From Microbacterium ureisolvens (lineage in GTDB: Bacteria; Actinomycetota; Actinomycetes; Actinomycetales; Microbacteriaceae): a DNA stretch of 64,000 bases. Positions within the stretch are counted from its first letter, which is position 1, and each line of letters opens with the position of its first letter. Below, piece by piece: positions 34,012-42,442 of this stretch. The stretch covers positions 62,001 to 126,000 of the forward strand of contig NZ_JADIJE010000013.1 in NCBI RefSeq assembly GCF_015278315.1, in the 5' to 3' direction. A program made the translations under genes and the position numbers. The notes beneath the pieces are model-generated. The model ran no database searches and was not told where the DNA came from. It saw nothing but the letters and a program-made list of their open reading frames with translations.

Positions 34012-35576
34012 GGCGCCGGTGGGCGGCGGCCGCCCTGGCGGTGACCGCGCTCGCGCTGTCGGCGTGCGCTCCCGCATCGCGCAGCGGATGGACTCCTCCG
34101 TCGTGGGAGCCGGAGGTCGTGCACGTGACCGCACCCGTCGCCGAGATCACGGCCGCCCGGGACGGCCCGCTCGGAGCCGCCATCGTGCCCCTGCGCGTGC
34201 GCAACGACGCTGTCGGGATCCAGGCGCGCGTCGCGCTGCTTCCCGCGGCGACGACCACGGCCGACGTCAACGCGCGCGTGGAGCAGGTCGTGCGCGGCGC
34301 GATCGCCGACCGTGTCGCCGCCTCGGGGATCGCCTACACGGCCTCGCCCTGGCCCGTGGGCTCCGGTCTCGCAGATCGCCGCTGCAGCGCCGGCAGCACG
34401 ACGCTCCCCGCCGCAGAGCTCCTGGCCGACCCGGCTCTCGGCCCGGCGGGCGGCTCCGGCACCGCGGTGGTGTGCGGGATCGTCGCCGCGGGCGGCACCG
34501 TCGTGGGGCAGCGGGTGCGGGTGGTGAGCGGCGACCCGGCGCAGATCCACTCGGACGTGACCACCACGCTCTACGCCGACGTGCAGACCGGCGAGACGGC
34601 GACGGCGGACGCCCTGTGGGGAGAAGGAGCCGCTTCCGCGCTCGGCGCGCACATCGTCGAGGCGCTGCGCCGCGACGCGGGCGCCCTCAGCCGTCGTCCG
34701 GCGGACGTCGCGGATGAGACGCAGCTCGCGGCCATCCGGGCCGCGCTCGCCACGACGGTGCCCTCGGCGGACGGGCTCGTCGTCACCGTGGCGGCGGGCT
34801 TCACCGCCCCCGACCTGACAGGGCTCGGCGCGTCCCCGACCGCGGAACCCATCGCCTTCGCGGTCCCCGCCGCCGTCGCCGCCGATCTCGTCTCGCCGTT
34901 CGGTGCCCGGGTGCTGGCCTCGTACGGCCAGCCGTACTCGGGCCCGATCCCGGCACCCGCCGGATCCCGCGCCGTGGACTGCGCCCTGGTCCCCTGCGTC
35001 GCGCTGACCTACGACGACGGCCCGTCGGCCCGCACGCCCCTCATCCTCGACGAGCTCGCGGCCCACGACGCGGCTGCGACGTTCTTCGCGATGGGCCAGA
35101 ACGCCCGGGCCCACGGCAAGACGCTCGCCCGGATGACGAGAGAGGGCCACGAGGTCGAGGGGCACACCTGGAACCACCCGCATCTGCCGCAGCTGACCCC
35201 GGCACAGGTGACCGCGCAGATCGTCGACTCGACCCGAGCGCTCGAGGCGGTGTCGGGGCAGGACATCACCGTCTTCCGCCCGCCCTACGGTGAGTTCACA
35301 CCGCAGGTGCTCGCCGCCGCCGGGATGGCCGCGATCCTGTGGGACGTCGACACCCTCGACTGGCAGGGGCCTGCCGACGACGTGCTGATCGCACGAGCCG
35401 TCGAGCAGCCGCGCGCGGGGTCGATCGTGCTGCAGCACGACACGCAGGAGGTGACCGCGCGCACCGCGGGCGCGGTCCTCGACGGCCTCCTCGACCGGGG
35501 GTTCCAGCTCGTCACGGTGCGTCAGCTGTTCGGGGGAGACCTGCCCGCATCGGGGTCGTGGCGGCGGGCACCCTGA
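34008..35576 (+). CDS. Lipoprotein polysaccharide (peptidoglycan-type) deacetylase
   Basis: The 522-residue product starts with a lipoprotein signal (MRRRWAAAALAVTALALSAC; lipidated Cys20). A middle region (~30-300) matches no family I know. The C-terminal third is a NodB/CE4 domain: TYDDGP at 334-339 (catalytic and metal-binding Asp336/Asp337), HTWNH at 386-390 (metal His386/His390), RPPYG at 424-428, then DVDTLDW and VLQHD. CE4 enzymes remove N- or O-acetyl groups from peptidoglycan or other glycans using a divalent metal, so this is probably an envelope GlcNAc deacetylase on the outer membrane face. All catalytic motifs are present. The start overlaps the preceding stop as GTGA; the longer open frame upstream is not used. 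Confidence 0.88.
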   Translation: MRRRWAAAALAVTALALSACAPASRSGWTPPSWEPEVVHVTAPVAEITAARDGPLGAAIVPLRVRNDAVGIQARVALLPAATTTADVNARVEQVVRGAIADRVAASGIAYTASPWPVGSGLADRRCSAGSTTLPAAELLADPALGPAGGSGTAVVCGIVAAGGTVVGQRVRVVSGDPAQIHSDVTTTLYADVQTGETATADALWGEGAASALGAHIVEALRRDAGALSRRPADVADETQLAAIRAALATTVPSADGLVVTVAAGFTAPDLTGLGASPTAEPIAFAVPAAVAADLVSPFGARVLASYGQPYSGPIPAPAGSRAVDCALVPCVALTYDDGPSARTPLILDELAAHDAAATFFAMGQNARAHGKTLARMTREGHEVEGHTWNHPHLPQLTPAQVTAQIVDSTRALEAVSGQDITVFRPPYGEFTPQVLAAAGMAAILWDVDTLDWQGPADDVLIARAVEQPRAGSIVLQHDTQEVTARTAGAVLDGLLDRGFQLVTVRQLFGGDLPASGSWRRAP

Positions 35577-35601
35577 TCGTCCCGGCGGTCTCGCCGCGTG
35601 C

Positions 35602-35607
35602 GATACT
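35602..35607 (+). promoter_or_regulatory. -10 box placing transcription start at the SUMF1-like GTG
   Basis: GATACT ends six bases before the GTG at 35614. No Shine-Dalgarno sequence precedes the GTG. A leaderless transcript is predicted. Confidence 0.5.
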
Positions 35608-35613
35608 GCCGCG

Positions 35614-36357
35614 GTGACCGACATCGACCTCGCGCGCATCCCCGGCGGAACGGTCACGCTGCACGACGCGCGGCGCAAGGCGCGCTGGAGCGTCGAGCTC
35701 GAGCCGTACGAGCTCGGCGTGTATGCGGTCACCCAGGAGCAGCTCGCGGAACTGCTCGGCGAGTCGGCCACGCACCCGCGGCGTCCCGCAACGGACGTCA
35801 GCTGGCTCCGCGCGATCCGCTTCTGCAACGCCGCCTCGGAGTGGGAGGGGCTCGACCCGGCGTATTCGTTCGACGGCGAGGACGTGACGTGGCACGTCGA
35901 CGCCGACGGCTTCCGGCTGCCGACCGAGGCGGAGTGGGAGCACGCGTGCCGGGCCGGCTCGACCGGCCCGCACTACGGGCCGCTGGCCGAGATCGCGTGG
36001 ACGAGCGCCGACGGCGTGCGCTCGCCGCAGAACGTCGGCGGCAAGCTGCCCAACCTCCACGGCCTCTTCGACACCCTCGGCAACGCGTGGGAGTGGTGCT
36101 GGGATCTGCTCGACCCCGCCCGCTACGCCGACTACCGCGTCTTCCGCGGCGGCGGCTTCGCCGACGACGCCTGGAGCGTCCGCGCGTCGACGAGACGGGG
36201 CGGCGCCCCGCGGATGCACCACGACGACGTCGGCTTCCGCGTGGCCCGCGGCGGCTTCGACGCGCTCGACGCCGCGCAGGGCTGGTCAGCGCGCGCCGAC
36301 GCCGAACGTGCTGCCTACGACGGCGCCACCCCTCCCGGCTGGACGCCGCTGCGCTGA
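35614..36357 (+). CDS. SUMF1/formylglycine-generating-enzyme-fold protein lacking catalytic cysteines
   Basis: The 247-residue protein has the order typical of this fold: IPGGTVTL near the start, YAVTQEQLAELLG, PATDVSWLRAIRFCNAAS, GFRLPTEAEWEHACRAG, NLHGLFDTLGNAWEW and VFRGGGFADD followed by VGFRVAR. It belongs to the formylglycine-generating enzyme superfamily. The paired Cys that true sulfatase-activating enzymes carry after the RGGS segment is missing (the stretch reads RGGGFADDAWSVRAS), so sulfatase activation is unlikely. Many such proteins are binding or accessory domains. The GTG start has a GATACT -10 box six bases upstream and no Shine-Dalgarno, suggesting leaderless expression. The nearest downstream gene is convergent. 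Confidence 0.85.
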   Translation: MTDIDLARIPGGTVTLHDARRKARWSVELEPYELGVYAVTQEQLAELLGESATHPRRPATDVSWLRAIRFCNAASEWEGLDPAYSFDGEDVTWHVDADGFRLPTEAEWEHACRAGSTGPHYGPLAEIAWTSADGVRSPQNVGGKLPNLHGLFDTLGNAWEWCWDLLDPARYADYRVFRGGGFADDAWSVRASTRRGGAPRMHHDDVGFRVARGGFDALDAAQGWSARADAERAAYDGATPPGWTPLR

Positions 36358-36383
36358 CCCCGGACGCCCGGACGACCCCGATC

Positions 36384-36416
36384 GTTGCGCGAGCGAGGAA
36401 CGAGCGAGACGAAACG
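36384..36416. repeat. GAGCGAG-type intergenic sequence, possible dispersed repeat
   Basis: This 33-base stretch contains GAGCGAG twice around GAACGAG and ends GACGAAACG. It is outside any gene, between a convergent pair and ahead of the shared terminator. It reads like a dispersed intergenic element, but only one copy is in the window. Confidence 0.3.
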
Positions 36417-36445
36417 CCCGGAGCTTGCCCAACCCCCGCGAACGC

Positions 36446-36488
36446 CGAAGGCGACGGATGCCGCGGGCCGCGGCATCCGTCGCCTTCG
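36446..36488. terminator. Bidirectional hairpin terminator between SUMF1-like gene and permease
   Basis: Two 21-base arms (36446-36466 and 36468-36488) are perfect inverted repeats around a single central base; the innermost pairs must open to form a loop. The hairpin sits between convergent stops and again contains GGATGCC/GGCATCC. Confidence 0.88.
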
Positions 36489-36497
36489 AAGCGTCTG

Positions 36498-37982
36498 TCA
36501 GCCGAGCAGCGTCTCGAGCGGGCCGCGCGCGAAGTACAGCACGAAGCCGGCCGCGACGATCCACAGGAGCGGGCTGATCTCGCGGGCCTTGCCCGACAGC
36601 GAGCGCACCACGACCCACGCGATGAAGCCCGCGCCGATGCCGTTGGCGATCGAGTAGGTCAGCGGCATGACGGTGACCGCGAGGAACACCGGCAGCAGGA
36701 TCGAGAAGTCCGAGAAGTCGATGAAGCGGATCTGCGACATCATCAGCGCACCGACGATGACGAGGGCGGATGCCGCCACCTCGGTGGGCACGATCGACAC
36801 GAGCGGCGTGAAGAACATCGCGATGAGGAACAGCGCACCGGTCACGACGTTCGCGAAGCCCGTGCGGGCGCCCTCGCCGATGCCCGCCCCCGACTCGATG
36901 AAGACGGTGTTGGACGAGCTCGAGGTGAGACCACCGGCGACCGCACCGACACCCTCGACGATGAGCGCCGACTTGATGCGCGGGAAGTCGCCCTTCTCGT
37001 CGGCGAGCCCGGCCTCCTTCGACAGGCCGGTCATCGTGCCCATCGCGTCGAAGAAGTTCGTGAAGACGAGCGTGAAGACCAGCATCAGGGCGGCGAGCAC
37101 GCCGATGCGCTCGAACGAGCCGAACGAGATCTGACCGACGAGCGAGAGGTCGGGGACGCTCACCAGCGACGACGGCAGCTCGGGGACCGACAGGCCCCAG
37201 CCGCCGGGGTTGACCTCATCGCCCTCGAACTTCGGGCCGATGTTCCAGATCGCCTCGACGACGACGGCGACCACGGTGCCGGTGACGAGGCCGATCAGGA
37301 TGCCGCCCTTGACCTTGCGGGCCACCAGGACGCCGGTGAGCAGCAGCGTGAAGACGAAGATGAGCGTCGGAACGGTCGCGACCGAGCCGTTGACACCGAG
37401 GCCGACCGGGGGAGAGGAGGCGCCTGTCGCGGTGACGAAGCCGGCGTCGACGAAGCCGATGAAGGCGATGAAGAGCCCGATGCCGACCGTGATCGCCAGC
37501 TTCAGCTGGATCGGCACGGCGTCGAAGATCATGCGGCGCAGGCCCGTGGCCGCCAGCAGCACGATGATCAGACCGTTGATGACGACGAGGCCCATCGCCT
37601 CGGGCCACGTCACCTGGCCGACGACCGAGACGGCCAGGAACGAGTTGATGCCGAGGCCGGCGGCGAACGCGAAGGGCAGGCGCGTCACCAGACCGAACAG
37701 CACCGTCATCACGCCGGCGGTGAGGGCGGTGGTCGCGGCGACCTGGGTGAACCCGAGGGTGTCGCCTGCGACATCCGTTCCGCTGGACAGGATGATCGGG
37801 TTCAGGATGACGATGTAGGCCATCGTCACGAAGGTCACGACACCGCCGCGGACCTCGGTGCCGATCGTGGAACCTCGGCGGGTGATCTCGAAGAACCTGT
37901 CGAAGCCGTTCTTCGGCTCTCGCGGCTCGGGGTTCTCGGGGGCTTCGGGGGCGTTGGGCGCCGTGGACTCGGCTGTGCTCAT
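36498..37982 (-). CDS. NCS2-family purine permease (AzgA/GhxP-like)
   Basis: The 494-residue integral membrane protein has the AzgA-branch NCS2 N-terminal pattern GFDRFFEITRRGSTIGTEVRGGVVTFVTMAYIV, followed by many membrane helices, FAAGLGINSFLAVSV and MTGLSKEAGL. The family imports adenine, hypoxanthine or guanine by proton symport; the substrate cannot be fixed here. The ATG at 37982 is chosen because GGAGG lies eight bases upstream; the open frame extends only to a TTG five codons earlier. It is divergent from the perM-purN-purH operon, so purine salvage and de novo synthesis genes sit back to back. Confidence 0.9.
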   Translation of the reverse strand: MSTAESTAPNAPEAPENPEPREPKNGFDRFFEITRRGSTIGTEVRGGVVTFVTMAYIVILNPIILSSGTDVAGDTLGFTQVAATTALTAGVMTVLFGLVTRLPFAFAAGLGINSFLAVSVVGQVTWPEAMGLVVINGLIIVLLAATGLRRMIFDAVPIQLKLAITVGIGLFIAFIGFVDAGFVTATGASSPPVGLGVNGSVATVPTLIFVFTLLLTGVLVARKVKGGILIGLVTGTVVAVVVEAIWNIGPKFEGDEVNPGGWGLSVPELPSSLVSVPDLSLVGQISFGSFERIGVLAALMLVFTLVFTNFFDAMGTMTGLSKEAGLADEKGDFPRIKSALIVEGVGAVAGGLTSSSSNTVFIESGAGIGEGARTGFANVVTGALFLIAMFFTPLVSIVPTEVAASALVIVGALMMSQIRFIDFSDFSILLPVFLAVTVMPLTYSIANGIGAGFIAWVVVRSLSGKAREISPLLWIVAAGFVLYFARGPLETLLG

Positions 37983-38013
37983 GTGGGGGACCTCCAAGGG
38001 AAAACGTTAGTCC

Positions 38014-38025
38014 TTCGCGGGCGAA
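38014..38025. promoter_or_regulatory. Small inverted repeat in the permease/perM divergent promoter region
   Basis: TTCGC and GCGAA arms flank GG within the 127-base region between the permease and the purine operon. It could be an operator for a shared purine regulator, but 5-bp arms are short in high-GC DNA. Confidence 0.2.
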
Positions 38026-38094
38026 CCTGGGGATTCGCTGAACGGATGCCGCGCCCCCGCGCGCGGCCGCCCGAAGCACCCCGGCACCGCGAAG

Positions 38095-38100
38095 TAGGGT
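38095..38100 (+). promoter_or_regulatory. Candidate -10 box upstream of the perM-like gene
   Basis: TAGGGT ends nine bases before ATG 38110, so the mRNA leader would be only about three bases. Confidence 0.4.
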
Positions 38101-38109
38101 CGATGGCGC

Positions 38110-39798
38110 ATGCATCGCCTCATCGTCGCCCTCCTCGCCACCGTCGACGCCGCCATCGCGGTGGCAGTCGGCCTTGCGGCGACCCTCGCCCCGCTCACCC
38201 TGCTGTGGGTCTTCGGCTTCGGCGGCGGCGCCGACTGGGGGGTCCTGTGGCCGGCCGGCGTCTCGGTGTGGCAGCTCGGAAACCTCGTGCCGCTGCACAT
38301 CACGCTGCCGCCCGAGTACCTCGCGACGACCGGCATCGACGCGGACGCGGCATCCTTCGTCCTCTCCCTCGCGCCGCTGGCATTTGCAGCCTTCACCGCG
38401 ATCTTCGCCGCCCGCTCGGGCGCCCGCGCCTCGCACGCCGATGCCTGGCTCACCGGTGTCGTCACCTCGACCGCGGTGTTCGCGGTGCTGGCCACCGGCG
38501 CGGCGCTGACGGGCGCCAACGAGGTGGCGCGCGCGGAGCTGTGGCAGGCCATCCTCGTGCCCACGCTCGTGTTCGCCGTGCCGGCCGTCGTCGCCGCCGT
38601 CGTGACGGAGTGGTCGGAGGCGGGAGCCGGAGCGATCGCACGGCTGCGCGACCGCATCGAAGCCTTGCCCCACCAGTGGGGCGAGGTGCCCGCGCTCGTC
38701 GCCCGCGGCGCGGCGGTCGTCGTGGTGGGCCTGGTGGGAATCGGCGCCGCGGTCGCGGCGGTCGCGCTGTTCGCGAGGGCCGGGCAGATCGTGGCGCTGT
38801 TCCAGGCGGGCGACGTCGATGCGCTCGGTGCGACCGTCCTGACGCTCGCGCAGCTCGCGTACGTGCCGACGCTCGCGGTGTGGGGCCTGAGCTTCGTCGC
38901 CGGCCCCGGGTTCGCCGTCGGCGCCGACACGTCGGTGTCGCCCGCCGGCACCCAGGTGGGCGTCGTGCCGGGCCTTCCGGCGCTCGGCGCGGTGCCCGAC
39001 TCCACGACCACGTGGCTGCTCCTGCTCGCTCTGCTGCCGGTCGCGCTCGGCGCGCTGGCGGGGTGGATCGTGCGCTCGCGTCTACTGCACGTGGGCGATT
39101 CATCGCGACGGATGCCGCAGCCCGCGGCCGCGACCGCGTCAGCCTCGTCGCGGTTCGACGCGTCGAAGACCGCGGCTCTCAGCGGACTGCTGTCGGGCAC
39201 GGCCGACGAACCCGCGCGCCCGGAGCCGCAGACGGCGGACACCGAGGAGGCCGAGGACCCGATCGGGGCGCGCCTGGTCACGACCGCGGCCATCGCTCTC
39301 GTCGCCGGCGCGGCGGCTGCGCTGCTCGCGTGGGCCGCATCCGGGTCGCTCGGACCAGGCCGGCTCGCGGAGTTCGGACCGGAGCCCGGCCCGGTCGCTC
39401 TGGCGGTGGGACTCGAGGCGATGCTGGGCGCCGGCATCCTGCTCCTCTCGCCGCGGTCCTCCCGACGCGTGTCGGGAGTGCGCGCCGACCGCGTCGGGCG
39501 CGACGCTCTCGGTGAGGGCATCGGTGGGGAGCCGATCGCGGGGTCCGAGTCGGGAGCGGCCGGAGCGGCGGGCGCGGCCGGAGCAGCCGGAGCGGCCGAG
39601 GCCGCCGTGGTGGAGCCTGCCGCCGCCCACGAGGACGCTGATGGCCCGGTTCCCGAATGGCTCGCGCGGCTGCGCGCCCAGGACGAGGGCGGCAGCGTGA
39701 CAGGCGGCGTCCCGGCCGGCCGGTCATCCGGTGCGCCTGGCGCGTCGGATGAGACGCGCACCGAGCCGATCGACCTGCCCGGTCACCCGGAGCGCTGA
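38110..39798 (+). CDS. PerM-like (DUF6350-type) multipass membrane protein
   Basis: The 562-residue protein starts with an alanine-rich hydrophobic segment and has about eight further membrane helices, with the conserved-looking LWVFGFGGGADWGVLWPAGVSVWQLGNLVPLHI near residues 30-65. The C-terminal ~60 residues are low complexity (GAAGAAGAAGAAEAAV) and probably cytoplasmic. Position decides the call: it lies just before purN and purH, as the mycobacterial division and stress protein PerM (Rv0955) lies before Rv0956-Rv0957. Function in cell division or envelope stress is inferred from that relative. TAGGGT nine bases upstream suggests a near-leaderless transcript. Confidence 0.75.
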   Translation: MHRLIVALLATVDAAIAVAVGLAATLAPLTLLWVFGFGGGADWGVLWPAGVSVWQLGNLVPLHITLPPEYLATTGIDADAASFVLSLAPLAFAAFTAIFAARSGARASHADAWLTGVVTSTAVFAVLATGAALTGANEVARAELWQAILVPTLVFAVPAVVAAVVTEWSEAGAGAIARLRDRIEALPHQWGEVPALVARGAAVVVVGLVGIGAAVAAVALFARAGQIVALFQAGDVDALGATVLTLAQLAYVPTLAVWGLSFVAGPGFAVGADTSVSPAGTQVGVVPGLPALGAVPDSTTTWLLLLALLPVALGALAGWIVRSRLLHVGDSSRRMPQPAAATASASSRFDASKTAALSGLLSGTADEPARPEPQTADTEEAEDPIGARLVTTAAIALVAGAAAALLAWAASGSLGPGRLAEFGPEPGPVALAVGLEAMLGAGILLLSPRSSRRVSGVRADRVGRDALGEGIGGEPIAGSESGAAGAAGAAGAAGAAEAAVVEPAAAHEDADGPVPEWLARLRAQDEGGSVTGGVPAGRSSGAPGASDETRTEPIDLPGHPER

Positions 39799-39847
39799 GG
39801 CGCTGGCCGCCGCGGGCGAGCGGCCGGAGCCACCGGTGCGCCCCGGC

Positions 39848-39853
39848 TAGACT
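39848..39853 (+). promoter_or_regulatory. -10 box placing transcription start at purN GTG
   Basis: TAGACT fits TANNNT and ends exactly six bases before GTG 39860. No ribosome binding site is present. This predicts a leaderless purN message independent of the upstream gene. Confidence 0.6.
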
Positions 39854-39859
39854 GAGCGG

Positions 39860-40462
39860 GTGCTCTCGGTCGCCGTCCTCATCTCGGGCGCAGGGTCGAA
39901 CCTGCGCGCCCTGCTCGACGCGGCGGCCGATCCCGATTTCCCCGCCCGCATCGTCGTCGTCGGCGCCGATCGCGAGGCCGACGGGTTCGCGCACGCCGAG
40001 GAGTACGGCATCCCCACGTTCATGGTCCCCTTCGCGCAGTTCGGCACGCGCGAGGAGTGGGGCGCCGAGCTCGGCGCGCAGCTCGAGGTCTGGCGCCCCG
40101 ACCTCGTCGTGCTGAGCGGGCTCATGCGGCTGCTGCCCCGCGACCTCGTCGACGCATGGTCGCCGCGGATCGTCAACACCCATCCGGCGTATCTGCCTGA
40201 GTTCCCCGGCGCGCACGGCGTGCGCGACGCGCTCGCCGCCGGCGTCGCGCAGACCGGGGCCAGCGTCATCGTCGTCGACAACGGGGTCGACTCGGGGCCG
40301 ATCGTCGCCCAGGAGCGCGTGCCCGTGCTCCCCGGTGATGACGAGCACGCCCTGCACGAGCGCATCAAGCCCGTCGAACGCCGCCTGCTGATCGACGTGG
40401 TCCGCCGCGTCGCGACCGGCGAGCTCGACCTCGCCGCGGCATCCGCGAACGCGGCGCACTGA
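39860..40462 (+). CDS. purN: Phosphoribosylglycinamide formyltransferase
   Basis: PurN transfers the formyl group of 10-formyl-THF to GAR in step three of purine synthesis. The 200-residue protein starts LSVAVLISGAGSNLRALLDA (phosphate-binding loop). The catalytic triad falls at the same numbers as in E. coli: Asn106, His108 (NTHPAYLPEFPG) and Asp144 (GVDSGPI). It is therefore complete and probably active. The GTG start is preceded by TAGACT with a six-base gap and no ribosome binding site. purH follows after 26 bases. Confidence 0.97.
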   Translation: MLSVAVLISGAGSNLRALLDAAADPDFPARIVVVGADREADGFAHAEEYGIPTFMVPFAQFGTREEWGAELGAQLEVWRPDLVVLSGLMRLLPRDLVDAWSPRIVNTHPAYLPEFPGAHGVRDALAAGVAQTGASVIVVDNGVDSGPIVAQERVPVLPGDDEHALHERIKPVERRLLIDVVRRVATGELDLAAASANAAH

Positions 40463-40488
40463 CCCCTATCCCACCGAGGAGACCCGCC

Positions 40489-42093
40489 ATGGCCGGACCG
40501 AGCCACGACCCCGCCCTCTACCGCCCCCGCGACGTCGTCCCCATCCGCCGGGCTCTCGTGTCGGTGAGCGACAAGACCGATCTGCTCGCGCTGGGCGAGG
40601 CGCTCGTCGCGGCGGGCGTCGAGATCGTGTCGACGGGCGGCTCGGCCACGCTCCTGCGCGAGGCGGGCCACGAGGTCACCGACGTGTCGAGCGTCACCGG
40701 GTTCCCCGAGTCGCTCGACGGCCGCGTGAAGACGCTGCACCCGGGCGTGCACGCGGGCCTTCTCGCCGACCTCCGGCTCGAGGACCACGAGCGCCAGCTG
40801 TCGGAGCTCGACATCGCCCCGTTCGAGCTGGTGGTGGTGAACCTCTACCCGTTCGTCGAGACCGTGCGCTCGGGCGCCGAGGGCGACGACGTCGTCGAGC
40901 AGATCGACATCGGCGGTCCCGCCATGGTCCGCGCGTCCGCGAAGAACTACGCGAACGTCGCGATCGTGGTCTCGCCCTCGTCGTACCCCGCGGTCATCGA
41001 CGCCGTTCGAGCCGGCGGGACCACTCTCGTGCAGCGACGTGAGCTCGCCGCCCGGGCCTTCGCGCACACGGCCGAGTACGACCGCGCCGTCGCGACCTGG
41101 TTCTCGGAGGGGACGCTCCTCGAGGAGGACCTGCCCGCGCACCTGACGATCAAGGCGGAGCGCCTCGCGACGCTCCGCTACGGCGAGAACTCGCACCAGC
41201 GCGCCGCCATCTACACCCGCAACGGCGGCCACGGCATCGCCCAGGCGACGCAGCTGCAGGGCAAGGAGATGTCGTACAACAACTACGTCGACGCCGACGC
41301 GGCCCTGCGTGCCGCGTTCGACATGGTCAAGCCCGCGGTCGCGATCATCAAGCACGCGAACCCGTGCGGCATCGCGGTGACGGCCCCCAACGCCCTCGAC
41401 CCGATCGCCAGCGCGCACCTGCGCGCCCACGAGTGCGACCCGGTCTCGGCCTACGGCGGCGTGATCGCCGCGAACGGCACGGTCACCCTCAAGATGGCCG
41501 AGAACCTCAAGGACATCTTCACCGAGGTCATCGTCGCGCCCTCGTTCGAGCCCGAGGCCCTCGAGGTCTTCAAGGCGAAGAAGAACCTGCGCCTGCTGCA
41601 GCTGCCCGCCGACTGGCAGCAGGAGCGCATGGATGTGCGCCTCGTGTCGGGCGGCCTGCTGCTGCAGGACGCCGACCGCTTCCCCGACGACATCGACTCC
41701 GTCGCCAAGGACTGGCAGCTCGTCTCGGGCGAGCGCCCGGCCGACGAGGACATGACCAACCTCATCTTCGCCTGGAAGGCGTGCCGCGCCGTCAAGTCGA
41801 ACGCCATCGTGCTGGCGAAGAACTCCGCGACGGTCGGCATCGGCATGGGCCAGGTCAACCGCGTGGACTCCTGCCGGCTCGCCGTCGAGCGCGCCGGCGA
41901 CCGGGCCGCGGGCTCGGTCGCGGCATCCGACGCGTTCTTCCCGTTCGCCGACGGCCCGCAGATCCTGCTCGACGCGGGCATCTCGGCGATCATCCAGCCG
42001 GGCGGCTCGGTGCGCGACGACGAGGTGATCGCCGCGGCCCAGGCCGCGAACGTCACGATGTTCTTCACCAACGAGCGCCACTTCTTTCACTGA
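40489..42093 (+). CDS. purH: Bifunctional AICAR transformylase/IMP cyclohydrolase
   Basis: PurH carries out the last two steps of IMP synthesis. The 534 residues include the N-terminal IMP cyclohydrolase (MGS-like) domain with RVKTLHPGVHAGLLADL and NLYPF, and the C-terminal AICAR transformylase domain with YGENSHQRA, the catalytic KHANPCG (Lys288-His289), and SAYGGVIA. It ends MFFTNERHFFH, close to the usual family C terminus. Length matches the family (about 530). The ATG has GAGGAGA about eight bases upstream. It forms an operon with purN. Confidence 0.98.
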   Translation: MAGPSHDPALYRPRDVVPIRRALVSVSDKTDLLALGEALVAAGVEIVSTGGSATLLREAGHEVTDVSSVTGFPESLDGRVKTLHPGVHAGLLADLRLEDHERQLSELDIAPFELVVVNLYPFVETVRSGAEGDDVVEQIDIGGPAMVRASAKNYANVAIVVSPSSYPAVIDAVRAGGTTLVQRRELAARAFAHTAEYDRAVATWFSEGTLLEEDLPAHLTIKAERLATLRYGENSHQRAAIYTRNGGHGIAQATQLQGKEMSYNNYVDADAALRAAFDMVKPAVAIIKHANPCGIAVTAPNALDPIASAHLRAHECDPVSAYGGVIAANGTVTLKMAENLKDIFTEVIVAPSFEPEALEVFKAKKNLRLLQLPADWQQERMDVRLVSGGLLLQDADRFPDDIDSVAKDWQLVSGERPADEDMTNLIFAWKACRAVKSNAIVLAKNSATVGIGMGQVNRVDSCRLAVERAGDRAAGSVAASDAFFPFADGPQILLDAGISAIIQPGGSVRDDEVIAAAQAANVTMFFTNERHFFH

Positions 42094-42109
42094 GCCGCGG
42101 AGGACGACG

Positions 42110-42442
42110 ATGACGGACGCACTGGCCGACCGCTGCGCGACGCTCGCGCAGCCGGTCGTGGATTTGATGGCCGCCGCGATCGAATGCCAGGCGGGCGGCG
42201 CCGACGCGTTCGCCCGCGTGGCCGACCTCGCCGGCGAGGTGCGGCGGGTGGCCGAGCGCGGCACCGTGGGCATCGACCAGGCCGACTACCTCGCCTGGTC
42301 CGCTGAAGCGCCTCGCCTTCTGACCGAGATGGCGGAGGCCGCCGAGCGCCGGGACAGCCGCGCGGTGTGGGCGGCCTTCGCGGATCCGCAGGCCGGACTG
42401 CACCGTCTCGGCACGGCATGCTCGGGGCAGCCCCGCTGGTGA
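42110..42442 (+). CDS. Small hypothetical protein downstream of purH
   Basis: This 110-residue, mostly helical, Ala-rich acidic protein is unrecognised. It has no signal peptide or membrane segment and two cysteines (one near residue 9, one mid-protein) plus one near the end. The ATG has GGAGGAC about five bases upstream, and the gene starts 16 bases after purH, so it is probably translated in the purine operon. Its TGA ends at 42442 and the convergent lipoprotein gene's stop begins at 42443, leaving no spacer or terminator. Confidence 0.65.
   Translation: MTDALADRCATLAQPVVDLMAAAIECQAGGADAFARVADLAGEVRRVAERGTVGIDQADYLAWSAEAPRLLTEMAEAAERRDSRAVWAAFADPQAGLHRLGTACSGQPRW

Noticed and set aside
35614..36357. 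Active formylglycine-generating enzyme
   Set aside because: The paired catalytic cysteines of the family are missing, and no sulfatase gene is nearby.
35598..39515. A 1,305-codon plus-strand open frame across the SUMF1-like, permease and perM-like region
   Set aside because: It overlaps three recognisable genes in other frames, and its translation is Arg-rich low complexity. It is a codon-bias shadow.
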